Notes: a model not told the origin generated them from the sequence alone. Shown: positions 48,898 to 58,616, counted from the first letter of the stretch. The stretch is 64,000 bases of DNA from Arenibacter sp. ARW7G5Y1 (GCF_003201775.1 NZ_QJJZ01000013.1:62001-126000); one strand, 5' to 3'. Translations and numbers: made by a program.

Positions 48898-50175
48898 ATG
48901 AACGAGCCACTAGCAGAGCGGGTACGCCCCAAAACCTTGGAAGATTATATAAGCCAGAATCATTTGGTAGGCGAAAATGGATCATTGACCCATCAAATTA
49001 AGAAAGGGATTTTGCCTTCCTTGATTCTTTGGGGCCCTCCCGGTACAGGTAAAACAACCTTGGCCAATATTATAGCCGTTACAAGTGGACGACCTTTTTA
49101 CACTCTAAGTGCCATTAGTAGTGGTGTTAAGGATATACGGGAAGTCATAGAAAAGGCCAAACAAAGTGGGGGTTTGTTCACCACCAAAAACCCAATACTC
49201 TTTATTGATGAAATTCATCGCTTTAGCAAATCGCAGCAGGATTCCTTGTTAGGGGCCGTTGAAAAGGGATGGGTGACCCTCATTGGTGCCACAACCGAAA
49301 ACCCCAGCTTCGAGGTCATTCCCGCCCTTCTATCCCGATGCCAGGTATACATTCTAAACCCTTTTGGCAAAGAAGATCTTATAGCCATGCTCCATAGGGC
49401 CATGGCAGAGGACAAATATTTAAAATCCAAAAAAATTAAACTCAAGGAAACAGAGGCCCTACTTCGACTCTCTGGTGGTGATGGCAGAAAATTGCTCAAT
49501 ATATTTGAGCTGATCATCAATTCCGAAGAAACGGATATCGTTACCATTACAGACGATCTTGTTTTGAGTAAGATCCAAAAAAACACAGTCCTGTACGATA
49601 AAACCGGAGAGCAACACTACGACATTATCTCTGCTTTTATAAAATCGATTAGGGGAAGCGACCCCAATGCCGCGGTTTATTGGTTGGCCAGAATGATAGA
49701 AGGCGGAGAGGATGTAAAATTTATTGCACGGCGCCTACTTATCCTAGCCTCCGAAGATATTGGAAATGCCAACCCTACAGCCTTGGTGATGGCAAATACA
49801 ACCTTTCAGGCCGTTACTACCATAGGATATCCAGAAGCCAGGATCATATTGAGTCAGTGTGTCATTTATTTGGCCACGTCGCCAAAGAGCAATGCAAGCT
49901 ATATGGCCATAAATAAGGCCCAGCAAACAGTTAAACAAACAGGGGATCTATCCGTTCCCTTGGCATTGCGAAATGCGCCCACCAAGCTAATGAAAGACTT
50001 AGGTTACGGGGAGGATTATAAATATGCCCATGACTATGACAATAATTTTATCGCCGAGGAATTTATGCCCAAGGAAGTAGCCAAAACCAGCTTTTACCGC
50101 CCTGGCAATAATCAGAGGGAAAATGCCATCAAAGATTTCCTAAAAAAACGGTGGAAAGATAAATACGAACTTTAA
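48898..50175 (+). CDS. rarA: Replication-associated recombination protein A (AAA ATPase)
   Basis: 425 residues from ATG 48898 (MNEPLAERVRPKTLEDYISQ); nine extra codons upstream are hydrophobic and not family-like. Walker A GPPGTGKTTLANIIA, Walker B LFIDEIHRFSKSQQ, sensor 1 IGATTENPSFE, then the MgsA C-terminal tetramerisation domain (HYDIISAFIKSIRGSDPNAA, YWLARMIEGGEDVKFIARRL). It acts at stalled replication forks with the clamp-loader-like ATPase core. Confidence 0.96.
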   Translation: MNEPLAERVRPKTLEDYISQNHLVGENGSLTHQIKKGILPSLILWGPPGTGKTTLANIIAVTSGRPFYTLSAISSGVKDIREVIEKAKQSGGLFTTKNPILFIDEIHRFSKSQQDSLLGAVEKGWVTLIGATTENPSFEVIPALLSRCQVYILNPFGKEDLIAMLHRAMAEDKYLKSKKIKLKETEALLRLSGGDGRKLLNIFELIINSEETDIVTITDDLVLSKIQKNTVLYDKTGEQHYDIISAFIKSIRGSDPNAAVYWLARMIEGGEDVKFIARRLLILASEDIGNANPTALVMANTTFQAVTTIGYPEARIILSQCVIYLATSPKSNASYMAINKAQQTVKQTGDLSVPLALRNAPTKLMKDLGYGEDYKYAHDYDNNFIAEEFMPKEVAKTSFYRPGNNQRENAIKDFLKKRWKDKYEL

Positions 50176-50276
50176 ACTGGCTCAATCCAACAATGCCCAT
50201 TTAATCACCAATACCCCCTCACACTCAGCCCAGAGCCTATTCGCTGCCCTAACACCATTAAACACAAGAAAGCATC

Positions 50277-51152
50277 TTAGAATTTAATATTCAGTTCTTG
50301 GCCCATTAACTTGTCGCCCTCGTAATATTCAAAGTACCACTTTTCACCTTTTTTCAGAACCACACCATTATGTACTTCTCCTTCGGCAATATAAAAATTG
50401 GCCTGGGAGGTAGCATATATTTTTAATGTAATTTTAGGTGTGCTGTCTACCAACTGAAATCCGTTTGCAATGGCCTGTGCGTATAATACCCCAACACCAT
50501 CTGTTTTATAATCTACTTTTGGCAATGCTTTGGCGGGACTAATTTCCGCTTTGGTAATATTGGACTGTACCGGTTCCCTATTTTTATAGGACTGCTCCTC
50601 TAAAGTTGCTGTTTGTTGAACTACCGGATTCGGTGTACTTTGTTTTGGCTCCACATTGGATCTCCCTTCAATTCTTTTAACATCATTTTTAAAGCTAACG
50701 GCCGGGGCTGCATTATTCCCCGTTGGCTCAAATTTATATCCAATCCCTGATAAAGATTTAAAACATTCCTTTATAGCTTCCGAATAGGCAGATTTGAAGT
50801 CTTTCTCCTTACTACTACCTTCCACGGTAGTGTAGACCTCTTTAGACTGACAATCCTTGAGCGTTAAGGTTACTTTGGTGGTGAACATGGACGAATCATC
50901 CTTAAGGTTCAAAAGCAGACCAAGACACCTGTTGGCCAACAGATCTTCGGGCATGTCACTGTCATAAACTGCCGTAAATCCATTTTCCACAAGATTATAT
51001 TTGATCAAGGTACTGGTCTGATACTGATTCTCATGTTTAAAAGCTTCAAATTTGACCGGAACTATAATGTACTTGTATTTGTTTAATTCGGCTTGTGCCA
51101 TACCATAAAAGCCACACAATAAGATAAGGGGTAAAAAAAAGTTTTTCATCAT
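50277..51152 (-). CDS. Hypothetical exported protein
   Basis: 291 residues. Signal peptide at about 1-20 (FFLPLILLCGFYGMAQA). The mature N-terminal part (KYKYIIVPVKFEAFKHENQY, VENGFTAVYDSDMPEDLLAN) is a compact alpha/beta domain reminiscent of proteins that gather periplasmic DUF-type folds; a Pro/Gln/Asn-rich linker (about 160-205) leads to a small C-terminal beta domain (about 215-291). No family recognised. The start may be either of two consecutive ATG codons. The 238 bases upstream hold nothing convincing. Confidence 0.7.
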   Translation of the reverse strand: MMKNFFLPLILLCGFYGMAQAELNKYKYIIVPVKFEAFKHENQYQTSTLIKYNLVENGFTAVYDSDMPEDLLANRCLGLLLNLKDDSSMFTTKVTLTLKDCQSKEVYTTVEGSSKEKDFKSAYSEAIKECFKSLSGIGYKFEPTGNNAAPAVSFKNDVKRIEGRSNVEPKQSTPNPVVQQTATLEEQSYKNREPVQSNITKAEISPAKALPKVDYKTDGVGVLYAQAIANGFQLVDSTPKITLKIYATSQANFYIAEGEVHNGVVLKKGEKWYFEYYEGDKLMGQELNIKF

Positions 51153-51390
51153 TTCAAAATTTCATAGTTAGTGTTGACAATGCCGCCCGGCGCTTTTTGA
51201 ATTCCATATTCGATAAAATAATAGGTCCATCATCCTTTTGTGATCTATTTACGGGCAAAAAATTATAGACATAAATAATAATGAAAGCAAAAACTAAACC
51301 AATACGGCCTTACTCAATAAGAAACTTTAAATATTATTCCTTCTATCGGGGCCTTTAAGCACATAAATGTTGGTTTCAAAAGTTCAACTA

Positions 51391-52827
51391 TTATTTCTTC
51401 CCCCAAGATATAATATTTAATCCTAATTGAAAAGAGGAGTAGTGACTATCCGCAAGGTTCTTATAGGCCAATAGGTTGTCTGCCATAACATAGATGTTTA
51501 CGGGACCAGCCTGTAGATTAAGTCCCAAACCTATATTGCTCCAGGAAAACTTATCTATTGTGTAGGTCGTTTTTAGTGCCAAAGCCCTTCCAAATCTTCT
51601 TAAATAAAAGGCTGTAAGTGCTGCTTGTGGCCCTCTTGGTCTGTTGATTACGTACAGTTGTCCCCCAACACCATTTGCATATTTAGTGTTATCCCTCCTT
51701 TTGGAAACCATATAATTACAATCGCAATCCATATTGCCATTGGAGGGTTCCCCCCAATTATAACGTATGGATCCATAGAGTTTGGTAGGCCTAAAATAAA
51801 TATAGCTCTTATCATTGGTCCCATGAGGAACCAATGCATCCACCTCATCCACTAAATTTTGCCAAAAGTCGTCATTGGAGTTCGAAAATGCATCCGGTAA
51901 AATAACTTCTATTCCCTCCACTGTGGCATTGCCCTCTATGGTATAGTTTTTAACATCTGTGGAACTATAAATGAATCCCAAGTCCAATAAACTTCCGGTT
52001 ATTACAGTCTGCTTGTTAAGTTTATAGGTAAATCCAAGATCTATCCCCAATCCCAAATCCCCCCCAAAAAATAATCTTCTTGTCAATAATCCAGGTAAAA
52101 GGGAACTGTCATTGTCCAGGGCGTCCTCAATTTCATTAAGACCGGAGGACCTCAATTCCAAGTCGGCATCAATGGTATTGGCCAAGAGATTGTTTTGCCC
52201 CTCATTGGTTACAAAATAGCCTTTGTTTTTAGTAGACGAAAAGTTAAAGGCACTGGAGTATATTTTGGCTCTTCCCCCAAGGGTAAGGGCCCCATCAATT
52301 CTTTTGTTTATTCCGAAATGAAAGACATTGAGCATTTCCCCCCGTGTTTTTAAGTGTCCGAGGTCAAATTTTCTTCCCAATTGGTCGGCATTGCCCTCAA
52401 AGGCCAAGATGGCATAATCTTTAAACCAATAGCCAATGGCATCACCTTCGTTGTAAATCCCAAATGAAAAGAAATTATCTGGATTACGGCCGCGAAAACC
52501 TCCATTCAATAATTCAACCTGATAAGTGCCGCTTAGTTCGTCACGGGTATTCATCCCATATATAGCCCTTTCCCTGACCTTTACATTAAAATCAACTCCG
52601 TCATCAGCAAACAGATCGTTTACCGTTAGCCCACTGCTCCCAGCCTGAAACGAAATCCCGGATACTACTGGGATTCCGGCATACCACTGAAAGTCTGTGG
52701 ACATTCCGGGATTGATCATTAGCGCTTGGGGAATCTCCGTAAAATCGTACAAAATCTGTTTATTCTGGGCAGTAACAAAAATACAGCCCAAGAACCAGGA
52801 TAATAAGAGAAGTTTACCTTGCCTCAT
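51391..52827 (-). CDS. Outer-membrane beta-barrel protein (DUF5723-like)
   Basis: 478 residues. Signal peptide at about 1-20 (LSWFLGCIFVTAQ); then LYDFTEIPQALMINPGMSTD, the start pattern shared with DUF5723 and PorP-like barrels, and alternating strands to a C-terminal SSFQLGLNIISWGKK. A cysteine pair sits in GNMDCDCNYM (about 374-378). Likely an outer-membrane barrel of unknown cargo. Its ATG overlaps the stop of the preceding lipoprotein gene by four bases, so the two are translated together. Confidence 0.75.
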   Translation of the reverse strand: MRQGKLLLLSWFLGCIFVTAQNKQILYDFTEIPQALMINPGMSTDFQWYAGIPVVSGISFQAGSSGLTVNDLFADDGVDFNVKVRERAIYGMNTRDELSGTYQVELLNGGFRGRNPDNFFSFGIYNEGDAIGYWFKDYAILAFEGNADQLGRKFDLGHLKTRGEMLNVFHFGINKRIDGALTLGGRAKIYSSAFNFSSTKNKGYFVTNEGQNNLLANTIDADLELRSSGLNEIEDALDNDSSLLPGLLTRRLFFGGDLGLGIDLGFTYKLNKQTVITGSLLDLGFIYSSTDVKNYTIEGNATVEGIEVILPDAFSNSNDDFWQNLVDEVDALVPHGTNDKSYIYFRPTKLYGSIRYNWGEPSNGNMDCDCNYMVSKRRDNTKYANGVGGQLYVINRPRGPQAALTAFYLRRFGRALALKTTYTIDKFSWSNIGLGLNLQAGPVNIYVMADNLLAYKNLADSHYSSFQLGLNIISWGKK

Positions 52828-53360
52828 TTTAAACGAAGTCTGAATTTACCACTGGACCTAAAAATAATCTTAGGGTCCGGGAGGTTGGATACACTATTAT
52901 TATCTCCTAAATTAAGAACACTGACCTGAATACTGGAAGTATTCTTTATGATTTCAATGCTGCGCCCAGTACCATAGGCCACCTGTAATTGCAAAAGGGA
53001 CGTTGGAGCCGGATCTATATGAAAATATTGGGTATCAATGGTATTTCCACCTTCATCCAAAAATTCAACCGTGGCCTCCATTTCCTTGCTGGTGGTATTT
53101 TCAATTTCGTAAAAAATAAATCCATCCAAAACCCGGTCCGAGAAAGCATCTACACTAAATCCGTCAAAATTAAAATCCTGGGAATAAAAATTCTGTCCGG
53201 GAATTTCATTTAACAGTCTTTCGGGTGATTCCAAATACAAAATACTGGCCTCAATCGTAGGAACAATTTCCAAATCATCATATTGGTCGAAGTTTTGCCT
53301 TTCTATACAGGAATAGAGTGCAAGCAAAAAAAAAGCGGGAAGCAAAATTTTATTTTTCAT
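52824..53360 (-). CDS. Hypothetical lipoprotein
   Basis: 178 residues. Lipoprotein signal with Cys18 (MKNKILLPAFFLLALYSC). The mature part is rich in beta strands and ends in a basic Arg-Leu-Arg-Leu-Lys tail; no family recognised. Four-base overlap with the barrel gene downstream suggests a physical partner. Confidence 0.72.
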   Translation of the reverse strand: MKNKILLPAFFLLALYSCIERQNFDQYDDLEIVPTIEASILYLESPERLLNEIPGQNFYSQDFNFDGFSVDAFSDRVLDGFIFYEIENTTSKEMEATVEFLDEGGNTIDTQYFHIDPAPTSLLQLQVAYGTGRSIEIIKNTSSIQVSVLNLGDNNSVSNLPDPKIIFRSSGKFRLRLK

Positions 53361-53423
53361 ACCAAACTCTCCAAGAACAACTACTGGTACCGTGTTGTTA
53401 TAGTGTTACTCTAAAGTATAACT

Positions 53424-54113
53424 CTATAAATAGGATTTTATTTCACTCAAATCGTGAATCATATGGCAATATTCGTGCTTTGGTTCATTATTGGCGTTGA
53501 AATGAAGGGTATGCAGGCCCACAGACTTTGCTCCTAAGATATCTGCCTCCAGGCTGTCTCCGATCATCAAGGAATTTTGGGGCAATACATTGGCCATTTC
53601 AAGAGCCAATTTAAAGATAATTGGGTCGGGTTTTTTAACTCCGGCCATTTCCGAATTGATTATATGCTCAAAATAATTGTGAATATTGGCACTGCGTAAT
53701 TTTTTGTGCTGTATTTCCTCAAAGCCGTTAGTGATGATATGCAATTTATAATTGGGCTTCAAGTAGTCCAGAACCTCGGTGGTATTTGGAAAAAGATGGT
53801 TATAAGAGGACAAATGTTCTATATATTGATCGGATAAAATGTGGATTAATTCATTGGACATGGAATACCCCAGCGTATCAAAGGTAATTTTCAATCTTTG
53901 GAACCTCAATTCATTTTTGGTAATTTTTCCTTCCCGATAAAGCTTCCAAAATTCAAAATTTATGGGGATATATACTTTTAAAAAATCATTGGGCTCCACG
54001 CTAACAGAATTCTCCGAAAGAATTTTTTGAAACGTCAAAGCCGAATTTTTTTCAAAATCCCATAGGGTATGATCCAAATCAAAGAAAATATCGGTAACAA
54101 GGTGCTTAAACAT
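53424..54113 (-). CDS. yjjG: HAD-family nucleotidase, YjjG type
   Basis: 229 residues. HAD motif 1 is DIFFDLDHTLWDFEKNSALT (nucleophile Asp and +2 Asp), motif 2 is HIITNGFEE, motif 3 is KKPDPIIF and motif 4 is MIGDSLEADILGAKSVG. The DHTLWDF signature is typical of YjjG, a phosphatase of non-canonical pyrimidine nucleotides. It overlaps the upstream deacetylase-like gene by eight bases. Confidence 0.88.
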   Translation of the reverse strand: MFKHLVTDIFFDLDHTLWDFEKNSALTFQKILSENSVSVEPNDFLKVYIPINFEFWKLYREGKITKNELRFQRLKITFDTLGYSMSNELIHILSDQYIEHLSSYNHLFPNTTEVLDYLKPNYKLHIITNGFEEIQHKKLRSANIHNYFEHIINSEMAGVKKPDPIIFKLALEMANVLPQNSLMIGDSLEADILGAKSVGLHTLHFNANNEPKHEYCHMIHDLSEIKSYL

Positions 54114-55401
54114 TTACTCGTTTTAGGATACTACTATATAATTTTTTCCAATTCAATTTACTTTCACCCCCAATTAATTCGTTCGAAAAAACAGTAATGA
54201 AATTACCGTTTACCTTTTTTGCTTCCAAATACAACCTTTCCACAGCGGAAAAGGCCTCTGTCCTATTCCTGTATTTCAATAAGCCATAATCGTGTACGGC
54301 AAAAGGATGTATCTTAATGGGCTGCTGTACCTCCAAGGGAATATCATAAAAATAAAAGGGGGTACAGGTACCTGCCCTAAATCCAATTTCGTGGGTATAT
54401 CCCATGGTATAGTCATCCGTAAATCCTGCTTCTATCAAATTCCTGTACGTTTCCGGAACGTCTACCCTGTTATAGCGCATACGGGAACTACCAACAGGTC
54501 TATTGATTACATTGGAAAGATTTCTTTTCTCTTCCTTAAGCAGTGTTATGTCATTAAAGGAACTATAGGAACAAGACAGAGAAACCTTATCGTAATCCGC
54601 CACGGACTTGATCAGGTACTTGAATTTATTATTGTTGGGGGACACATTTTTGTCATATGTGGAATACTCCGCGAACTGGAAAAAGAACATACCCTTTACC
54701 TTGTTGTTCTTGTGCAATTCAATAAGCTCGTAGAAATTGTCATAGGGATCTTTTTTTAATTTTAACCATACCGAAACCCGGTCAAAAACCCTTCGGATCT
54801 TTAGGGAAGCAAGATCAAAAAGAAATCCCGACATACCCCGAATAAAACCTCTATGGGCAAAACAATGGGAACTGGAAACATCTATAATAGAGGTATAATT
54901 GTAATTTCTTGGTTTGTGCTTAAGATCCTTAAATTTATCCTTTAGAGCGGATAATAATTTTTGGGCCCAAATATCCACTAAGGGCTTTTCCAGAAAATGA
55001 TGTTGAAAGGCCAAACTGTCTTTGGGTGAAAATCTACCGTGCATGTCCTTTACGTGGGGCAAATACTCTTCATACCTACTCAACATGTAAAAACTTGCAG
55101 AAAAAATATCAAAAGGCAGATTGCTTCTTTCCCCGGTAGCAAAAAAACAAGGTGTACCCTGCCAATCCGCCACATAGATCTGTATGTCGTTAATTCCCTG
55201 TTCAAACAACAAGTCGTTGCTCCGAACAAAGAATTCGTTCTGTAAGGGTTGTTTGGTGTAAGTTATCTTTGGCCCTGTATGTTTAATAAAATCCTCAACC
55301 TTGGTGGTATAGGTAACCTCTATTCCCAAAAGAGTTGTGAATATATGCCGCATAATATAACTGAAGCGATGAGTAATTTTATGGGTGTAGATAAGCAACA
55401 T
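54106..55401 (-). CDS. Polysaccharide-deacetylase-like protein, probably inactive
   Basis: 431 residues. The N-terminal half matches the DUF7033-type region that precedes Bacteroidota deacetylases (IFSASFYMLSRYEEYLPHVK, GRFSPKDSLAFQHHFLEKPL); the C-terminal half keeps the NodB-like frame (TDDYTMGYTHEIGFRAGTC). But the metal-site segments are altered: motif 1 reads IIDVSSSHCF (about 170), where a second Asp is expected, and the HPSY-type histidine motif reads SLSCSYSS (about 280). With both lost, sugar deacetylation is doubtful. Compared with the family from memory. No signal peptide. Confidence 0.7.
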   Translation of the reverse strand: MLLIYTHKITHRFSYIMRHIFTTLLGIEVTYTTKVEDFIKHTGPKITYTKQPLQNEFFVRSNDLLFEQGINDIQIYVADWQGTPCFFATGERSNLPFDIFSASFYMLSRYEEYLPHVKDMHGRFSPKDSLAFQHHFLEKPLVDIWAQKLLSALKDKFKDLKHKPRNYNYTSIIDVSSSHCFAHRGFIRGMSGFLFDLASLKIRRVFDRVSVWLKLKKDPYDNFYELIELHKNNKVKGMFFFQFAEYSTYDKNVSPNNNKFKYLIKSVADYDKVSLSCSYSSFNDITLLKEEKRNLSNVINRPVGSSRMRYNRVDVPETYRNLIEAGFTDDYTMGYTHEIGFRAGTCTPFYFYDIPLEVQQPIKIHPFAVHDYGLLKYRNRTEAFSAVERLYLEAKKVNGNFITVFSNELIGGESKLNWKKLYSSILKRVNV

Positions 55402-55486
55402 AACTTTTTACTTAGTCCTTTTTGTGAAGTCCTGCATTTTTGAATTCGGGAGTTACTACCGAAATCCATAAATTACAAGCCCTAAA

Positions 55487-56185
55487 TTAAAGGATATTTT
55501 CATCTGCAAAACTAAAGTATTCTTTTTGTGTGATGATGATATGATCCAAAACTTTTATATCCAAGGCTTCTGCCGCTACCTTTAGTTTTCTTGTAATTTG
55601 TCTATCGGCCTCACTTGGCCTTAAAGTACCCGAAGGGTGGTTATGTGCCAAAATCAATCCTACTGCGCCAAGTTCCAAGGCTTGTTTCAACACTAAGCGA
55701 ACGTCTACCAATGTCCCAGTAATACCCCCCTTGCTTAGTTGCCCGGCCTGTAGCACGGCGTTGGAATTATTAAGAAAAACTATCCAAAACTCCTCATGTG
55801 GCAGCTCTCCCATGGTAGGCTGTAAAAGTTCGAATACATTTTTACTACTTTTGATTTTCGTTATTTTCTGAGCCTCTTCTCCCCTACGTCTCCTCCCTAT
55901 TTCCAAGGCAGCAGCAATAGAAACCGCCTTGGCCTCCCCTATGCCCTTAAATTGCATTAGTTGTTTAAGGGACAATTTACCCAACTCGTTCAGATTGTTG
56001 TTTACCGAAGCCAAAATGCGTTTCGAAAGCTCAACGGCGCTTTCGTTCCTACTTCCCGAACCAATTAATATGGCTATCAGTTCTGCGTCGGAAAGAATGG
56101 ATTTTCCTTTTTGCACCAATTTCTCCCGAGGTTTATCATCATCGGACCAATTTTTAATAGAGAAGGAAGATGGCTTTTGTTGCAT
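55487..56185 (-). CDS. radC: RadC-family JAB/MPN-domain protein
   Basis: 232 residues. N-terminal helix-hairpin-helix part (LKQLMQFKGIGEAKAVSIAA) and the C-terminal JAB metalloprotease-like domain with the zinc signature LILAHNHPSGTLRPSEAD. Named for DNA repair, though the exact biochemical role of RadC remains unclear. No terminator after its stop; the upstream 158 bp hold the terminator of the next locus. Confidence 0.95.
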   Translation of the reverse strand: MQQKPSSFSIKNWSDDDKPREKLVQKGKSILSDAELIAILIGSGSRNESAVELSKRILASVNNNLNELGKLSLKQLMQFKGIGEAKAVSIAAALEIGRRRRGEEAQKITKIKSSKNVFELLQPTMGELPHEEFWIVFLNNSNAVLQAGQLSKGGITGTLVDVRLVLKQALELGAVGLILAHNHPSGTLRPSEADRQITRKLKVAAEALDIKVLDHIIITQKEYFSFADENIL

Positions 56186-56264
56186 AACCTAAAGATAAGA
56201 ATCTTATAGTTTAATCATGATTTCAAAACAGAATATTACGTAGGCCTTGGATCAAAAAATTATG

Positions 56265-56310
56265 AATAAAAAGCCCATCTGCCATTTTCCAACGGAATGG
56301 CAGATAGGCT
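56265..56310 (-). terminator. Terminator of the second Gfo/Idh/MocA gene
   Basis: A long imperfect stem: AGCC / GGCT outside and ATCTGCCATT / AATGGCAGAT inside (56272-56310), followed on the minus strand by a T-rich tail (TTTTTATT). It starts 34 bases past the stop codon. Confidence 0.88.
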
Positions 56311-56343
56311 AATATCACTTATGTAAACCTAAAGTATTGAGTT

Positions 56344-57681
56344 TTAGAAATCCCTATAAGGGGCATCTAGGAACTTATTGGCCTCGGGTTCGGAAAATCT
56401 TGCGGTGGCATTATCCCAATGCAATGTCTTATTGGGGAAACGACCCGCAATGACCCCCAACAAAATAGTTTCGGTAAGTCTGGCCGAATATTCAAAGGGG
56501 GCACTACATTCGGCTTTGCCCAAACAAGCGTCCACAAACTGATGGTAGTGTTTGTTGCCTTCGGAATCATAGTCCCTCACCGGCTCCCCAATAGCCTCTT
56601 GATCCTTAATTATGGACAAATCCAGTTCCTGATATTTACCATCTACGATAAGTCTGGGCAATTCCATAAAATGCGGCAATAAAAGTCTACCTTTTTCACC
56701 GACAAACATGGCCCCTTGATTAGGTAATTTCTCATTATTGGGCAACCTCAGATCTTTATGTTTTCCAGGGGCCCCTTTGCCATCATACCAAATCCATTTT
56801 AAGGTATCCGCTGTATATTCGGTACCTGGAAAGGTATAGGTAACAGTGTTTTTTTCAGGAAATCCAAATCCCGTTGGTTTTCTACATTGGTTCTTTATGG
56901 TCATGGGCACGTCCAATTTAAGGGCGTTGTAGGGAGTATCAAAAATATGTACGCCCATATCGCCCAAGGTACCACAACCATAGTCCAATAATTTTCTCCA
57001 GTTGGCCGGATGGTAATACCCTTCCTTATAGGGTCTTTCCGCAGAAGTACCCAACCAAAGGTTCCAATCCAAATTATCGGGTACCGGATCTGACCCTTTG
57101 GGTTCTGGACCATCAAAGCCCCAGTTCTTTGGAGACCACGCCCTAACCGTGCTTACCTTCCCTATTATACCGGATTGGATCAATAAGGTAGCCAATTTAT
57201 AATCGTAAAAAGAATGTACCTGAATGCCCATTTGGGTCACTAGGTTTTTTTCCTTTGCCATTTTGCGCATAGCCCTGGCTTCCACCACGTGATGGGTAAG
57301 GGGTTTTTGACAATAGACAGGTTTACCAATTTCCATTGCCATCATGGATGCAGGGGCATGGGTATGATCCGGGGTAGAGACTATTACCGCATCTATATCG
57401 CTCTTCATTTCTTTGAGCATCACCCTATAATCCTTATAGACTGCAGCGTTTGGATGCAATTTTTTGGCCTCTGCCAATGCCTTGGAATCAACATCGCAAA
57501 GTGCTACCACATCCACCAATTCATGGGAAGAAATGGAAGCAAGGTCGTTCCCTCCCATATTACTAACACCGATATGGGCAGTTCTTAAACGACCATTTTT
57601 GGACAAGGCCCAAACGGAGGATGGCAGAAGAGCCGTTAAACCCAAGGCTGCGGTACTTTTTAAAAAGTCTCTTTTTTTCAT
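56344..57681 (-). CDS. Gfo/Idh/MocA-family oxidoreductase with Tat-like signal
   Basis: 445 residues. The N-terminus has KKRDFLKSTAALGLTALLPS, a Tat-like signal with Lys-Arg instead of Arg-Arg. The Rossmann domain follows (AHIGVSNMGGNDLASIS), then YCQKPLTHHVVEARAMRKMA (Gln for Glu in the EKP motif) and the C-terminal GCGTLGDMGVHIFDTPYN. It acts on sugar hydroxyls with bound NAD(P). It lies 54 bases after a DUF1080 lipoprotein gene, the second such pair in this window. Confidence 0.88.
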   Translation of the reverse strand: MKKRDFLKSTAALGLTALLPSSVWALSKNGRLRTAHIGVSNMGGNDLASISSHELVDVVALCDVDSKALAEAKKLHPNAAVYKDYRVMLKEMKSDIDAVIVSTPDHTHAPASMMAMEIGKPVYCQKPLTHHVVEARAMRKMAKEKNLVTQMGIQVHSFYDYKLATLLIQSGIIGKVSTVRAWSPKNWGFDGPEPKGSDPVPDNLDWNLWLGTSAERPYKEGYYHPANWRKLLDYGCGTLGDMGVHIFDTPYNALKLDVPMTIKNQCRKPTGFGFPEKNTVTYTFPGTEYTADTLKWIWYDGKGAPGKHKDLRLPNNEKLPNQGAMFVGEKGRLLLPHFMELPRLIVDGKYQELDLSIIKDQEAIGEPVRDYDSEGNKHYHQFVDACLGKAECSAPFEYSARLTETILLGVIAGRFPNKTLHWDNATARFSEPEANKFLDAPYRDF

Positions 57682-57735
57682 AAGTAAGTTTTTTTATTGT
57701 TTTTAACGGTCAAACCAAACCGACAGAATTAAGTT

Positions 57736-58530
57736 CTATAATTTTCTAATCTTTATATTTCTAAACCAAATGGGACTTGAGTGATCCTGAAAACCGATAT
57801 ACCCAGACTTGAACTTGCCATAATATTCCTCATCCTTCCATTTCCCGGAATTTTTTCTTTCATACCAATCTTTGGACCAAGGCACAAAAGATAGCACTTT
57901 TTTCCCATTGAGCCAGTGCTCTACTCGCTCCGGTGTAAATACTATTTTGGAAGAGTTCCACTCTCCCACAGGATTCAATATTTTTTGTTCCGGATCGGCC
58001 ACATGCATGGCATAATCCGAAGCGGTCTGTTGTAGGGGTTGCAGTTCCGCAGGATTCTCGGTATGCCCTAGACTAAGGTTGTATTCCGTTAAATCATGGA
58101 TTTTTGCATAGTTTTCATCATCGATCAACTGGTACTCTGGAGAGATATTTGGTGGCCCGGCATTGGGAATACCTTCCTTTAGGTGATAAAAAATTCCGCT
58201 ATTGCCCCCTTTGGGCAACTTCCATTCCACATACAACTCAAAATTATCAAATTCTTCCAATCCATAGATTATATCCTTTCCACCCTTATAATCCTGCTCC
58301 AGTCCCAATTCGGTGTCAAATGTCAACACACTGTCCTTTACGACCCAACCGGGAGGCAAAGTGTCTCCATTGTATGCTCTCCATCCGTTGGTAGTTACCC
58401 CATCAAAAAGGTATATCCAATTTTCGGCTTCTACTGTTGTTTCAGCTTTAGCTTCAGGTTTGGCGTCGGTTTTAGTTTTACAGGAAGACAGTAGTAAAAC
58501 TACAGAAAAGATAGTCGGTAGTATTTTCAT
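57736..58530 (-). CDS. DUF1080 lipoprotein (3-keto-glycoside hydrolase family)
   Basis: 264 residues. Lipoprotein signal with Cys17 (MKILPTIFSVVLLLSSC), then a short linker and a single DUF1080 domain (about 38-264; WIYLFDGVTTNGWRAY, WKLPKGGNSGIFYHL, PVGEWNSSKIVFTPERVEHW, SGYIGFQDHSSPIWFRNIKI). These proteins split 3-keto-sugars made by oxidoreductases such as the one downstream. Unlike the 1133-residue protein at 3970, it has neither HEAT repeats nor a second domain. Confidence 0.88.
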   Translation of the reverse strand: MKILPTIFSVVLLLSSCKTKTDAKPEAKAETTVEAENWIYLFDGVTTNGWRAYNGDTLPPGWVVKDSVLTFDTELGLEQDYKGGKDIIYGLEEFDNFELYVEWKLPKGGNSGIFYHLKEGIPNAGPPNISPEYQLIDDENYAKIHDLTEYNLSLGHTENPAELQPLQQTASDYAMHVADPEQKILNPVGEWNSSKIVFTPERVEHWLNGKKVLSFVPWSKDWYERKNSGKWKDEEYYGKFKSGYIGFQDHSSPIWFRNIKIRKL

Positions 58531-58616
58531 TCAATTATTTCATTTATAGTATTAATAAAACTTCAAGATAAAAATTTTTTCACAAAAGACTTAAAATATG
58601 AAAGTGTAATTCAATC

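Noticed and set aside
51281-51358. 25-codon open frame on the plus strand in the 238-bp gap
   Set aside because: Starts with ATG and is basic and aromatic, but it has no promoter, no family likeness and no other support.
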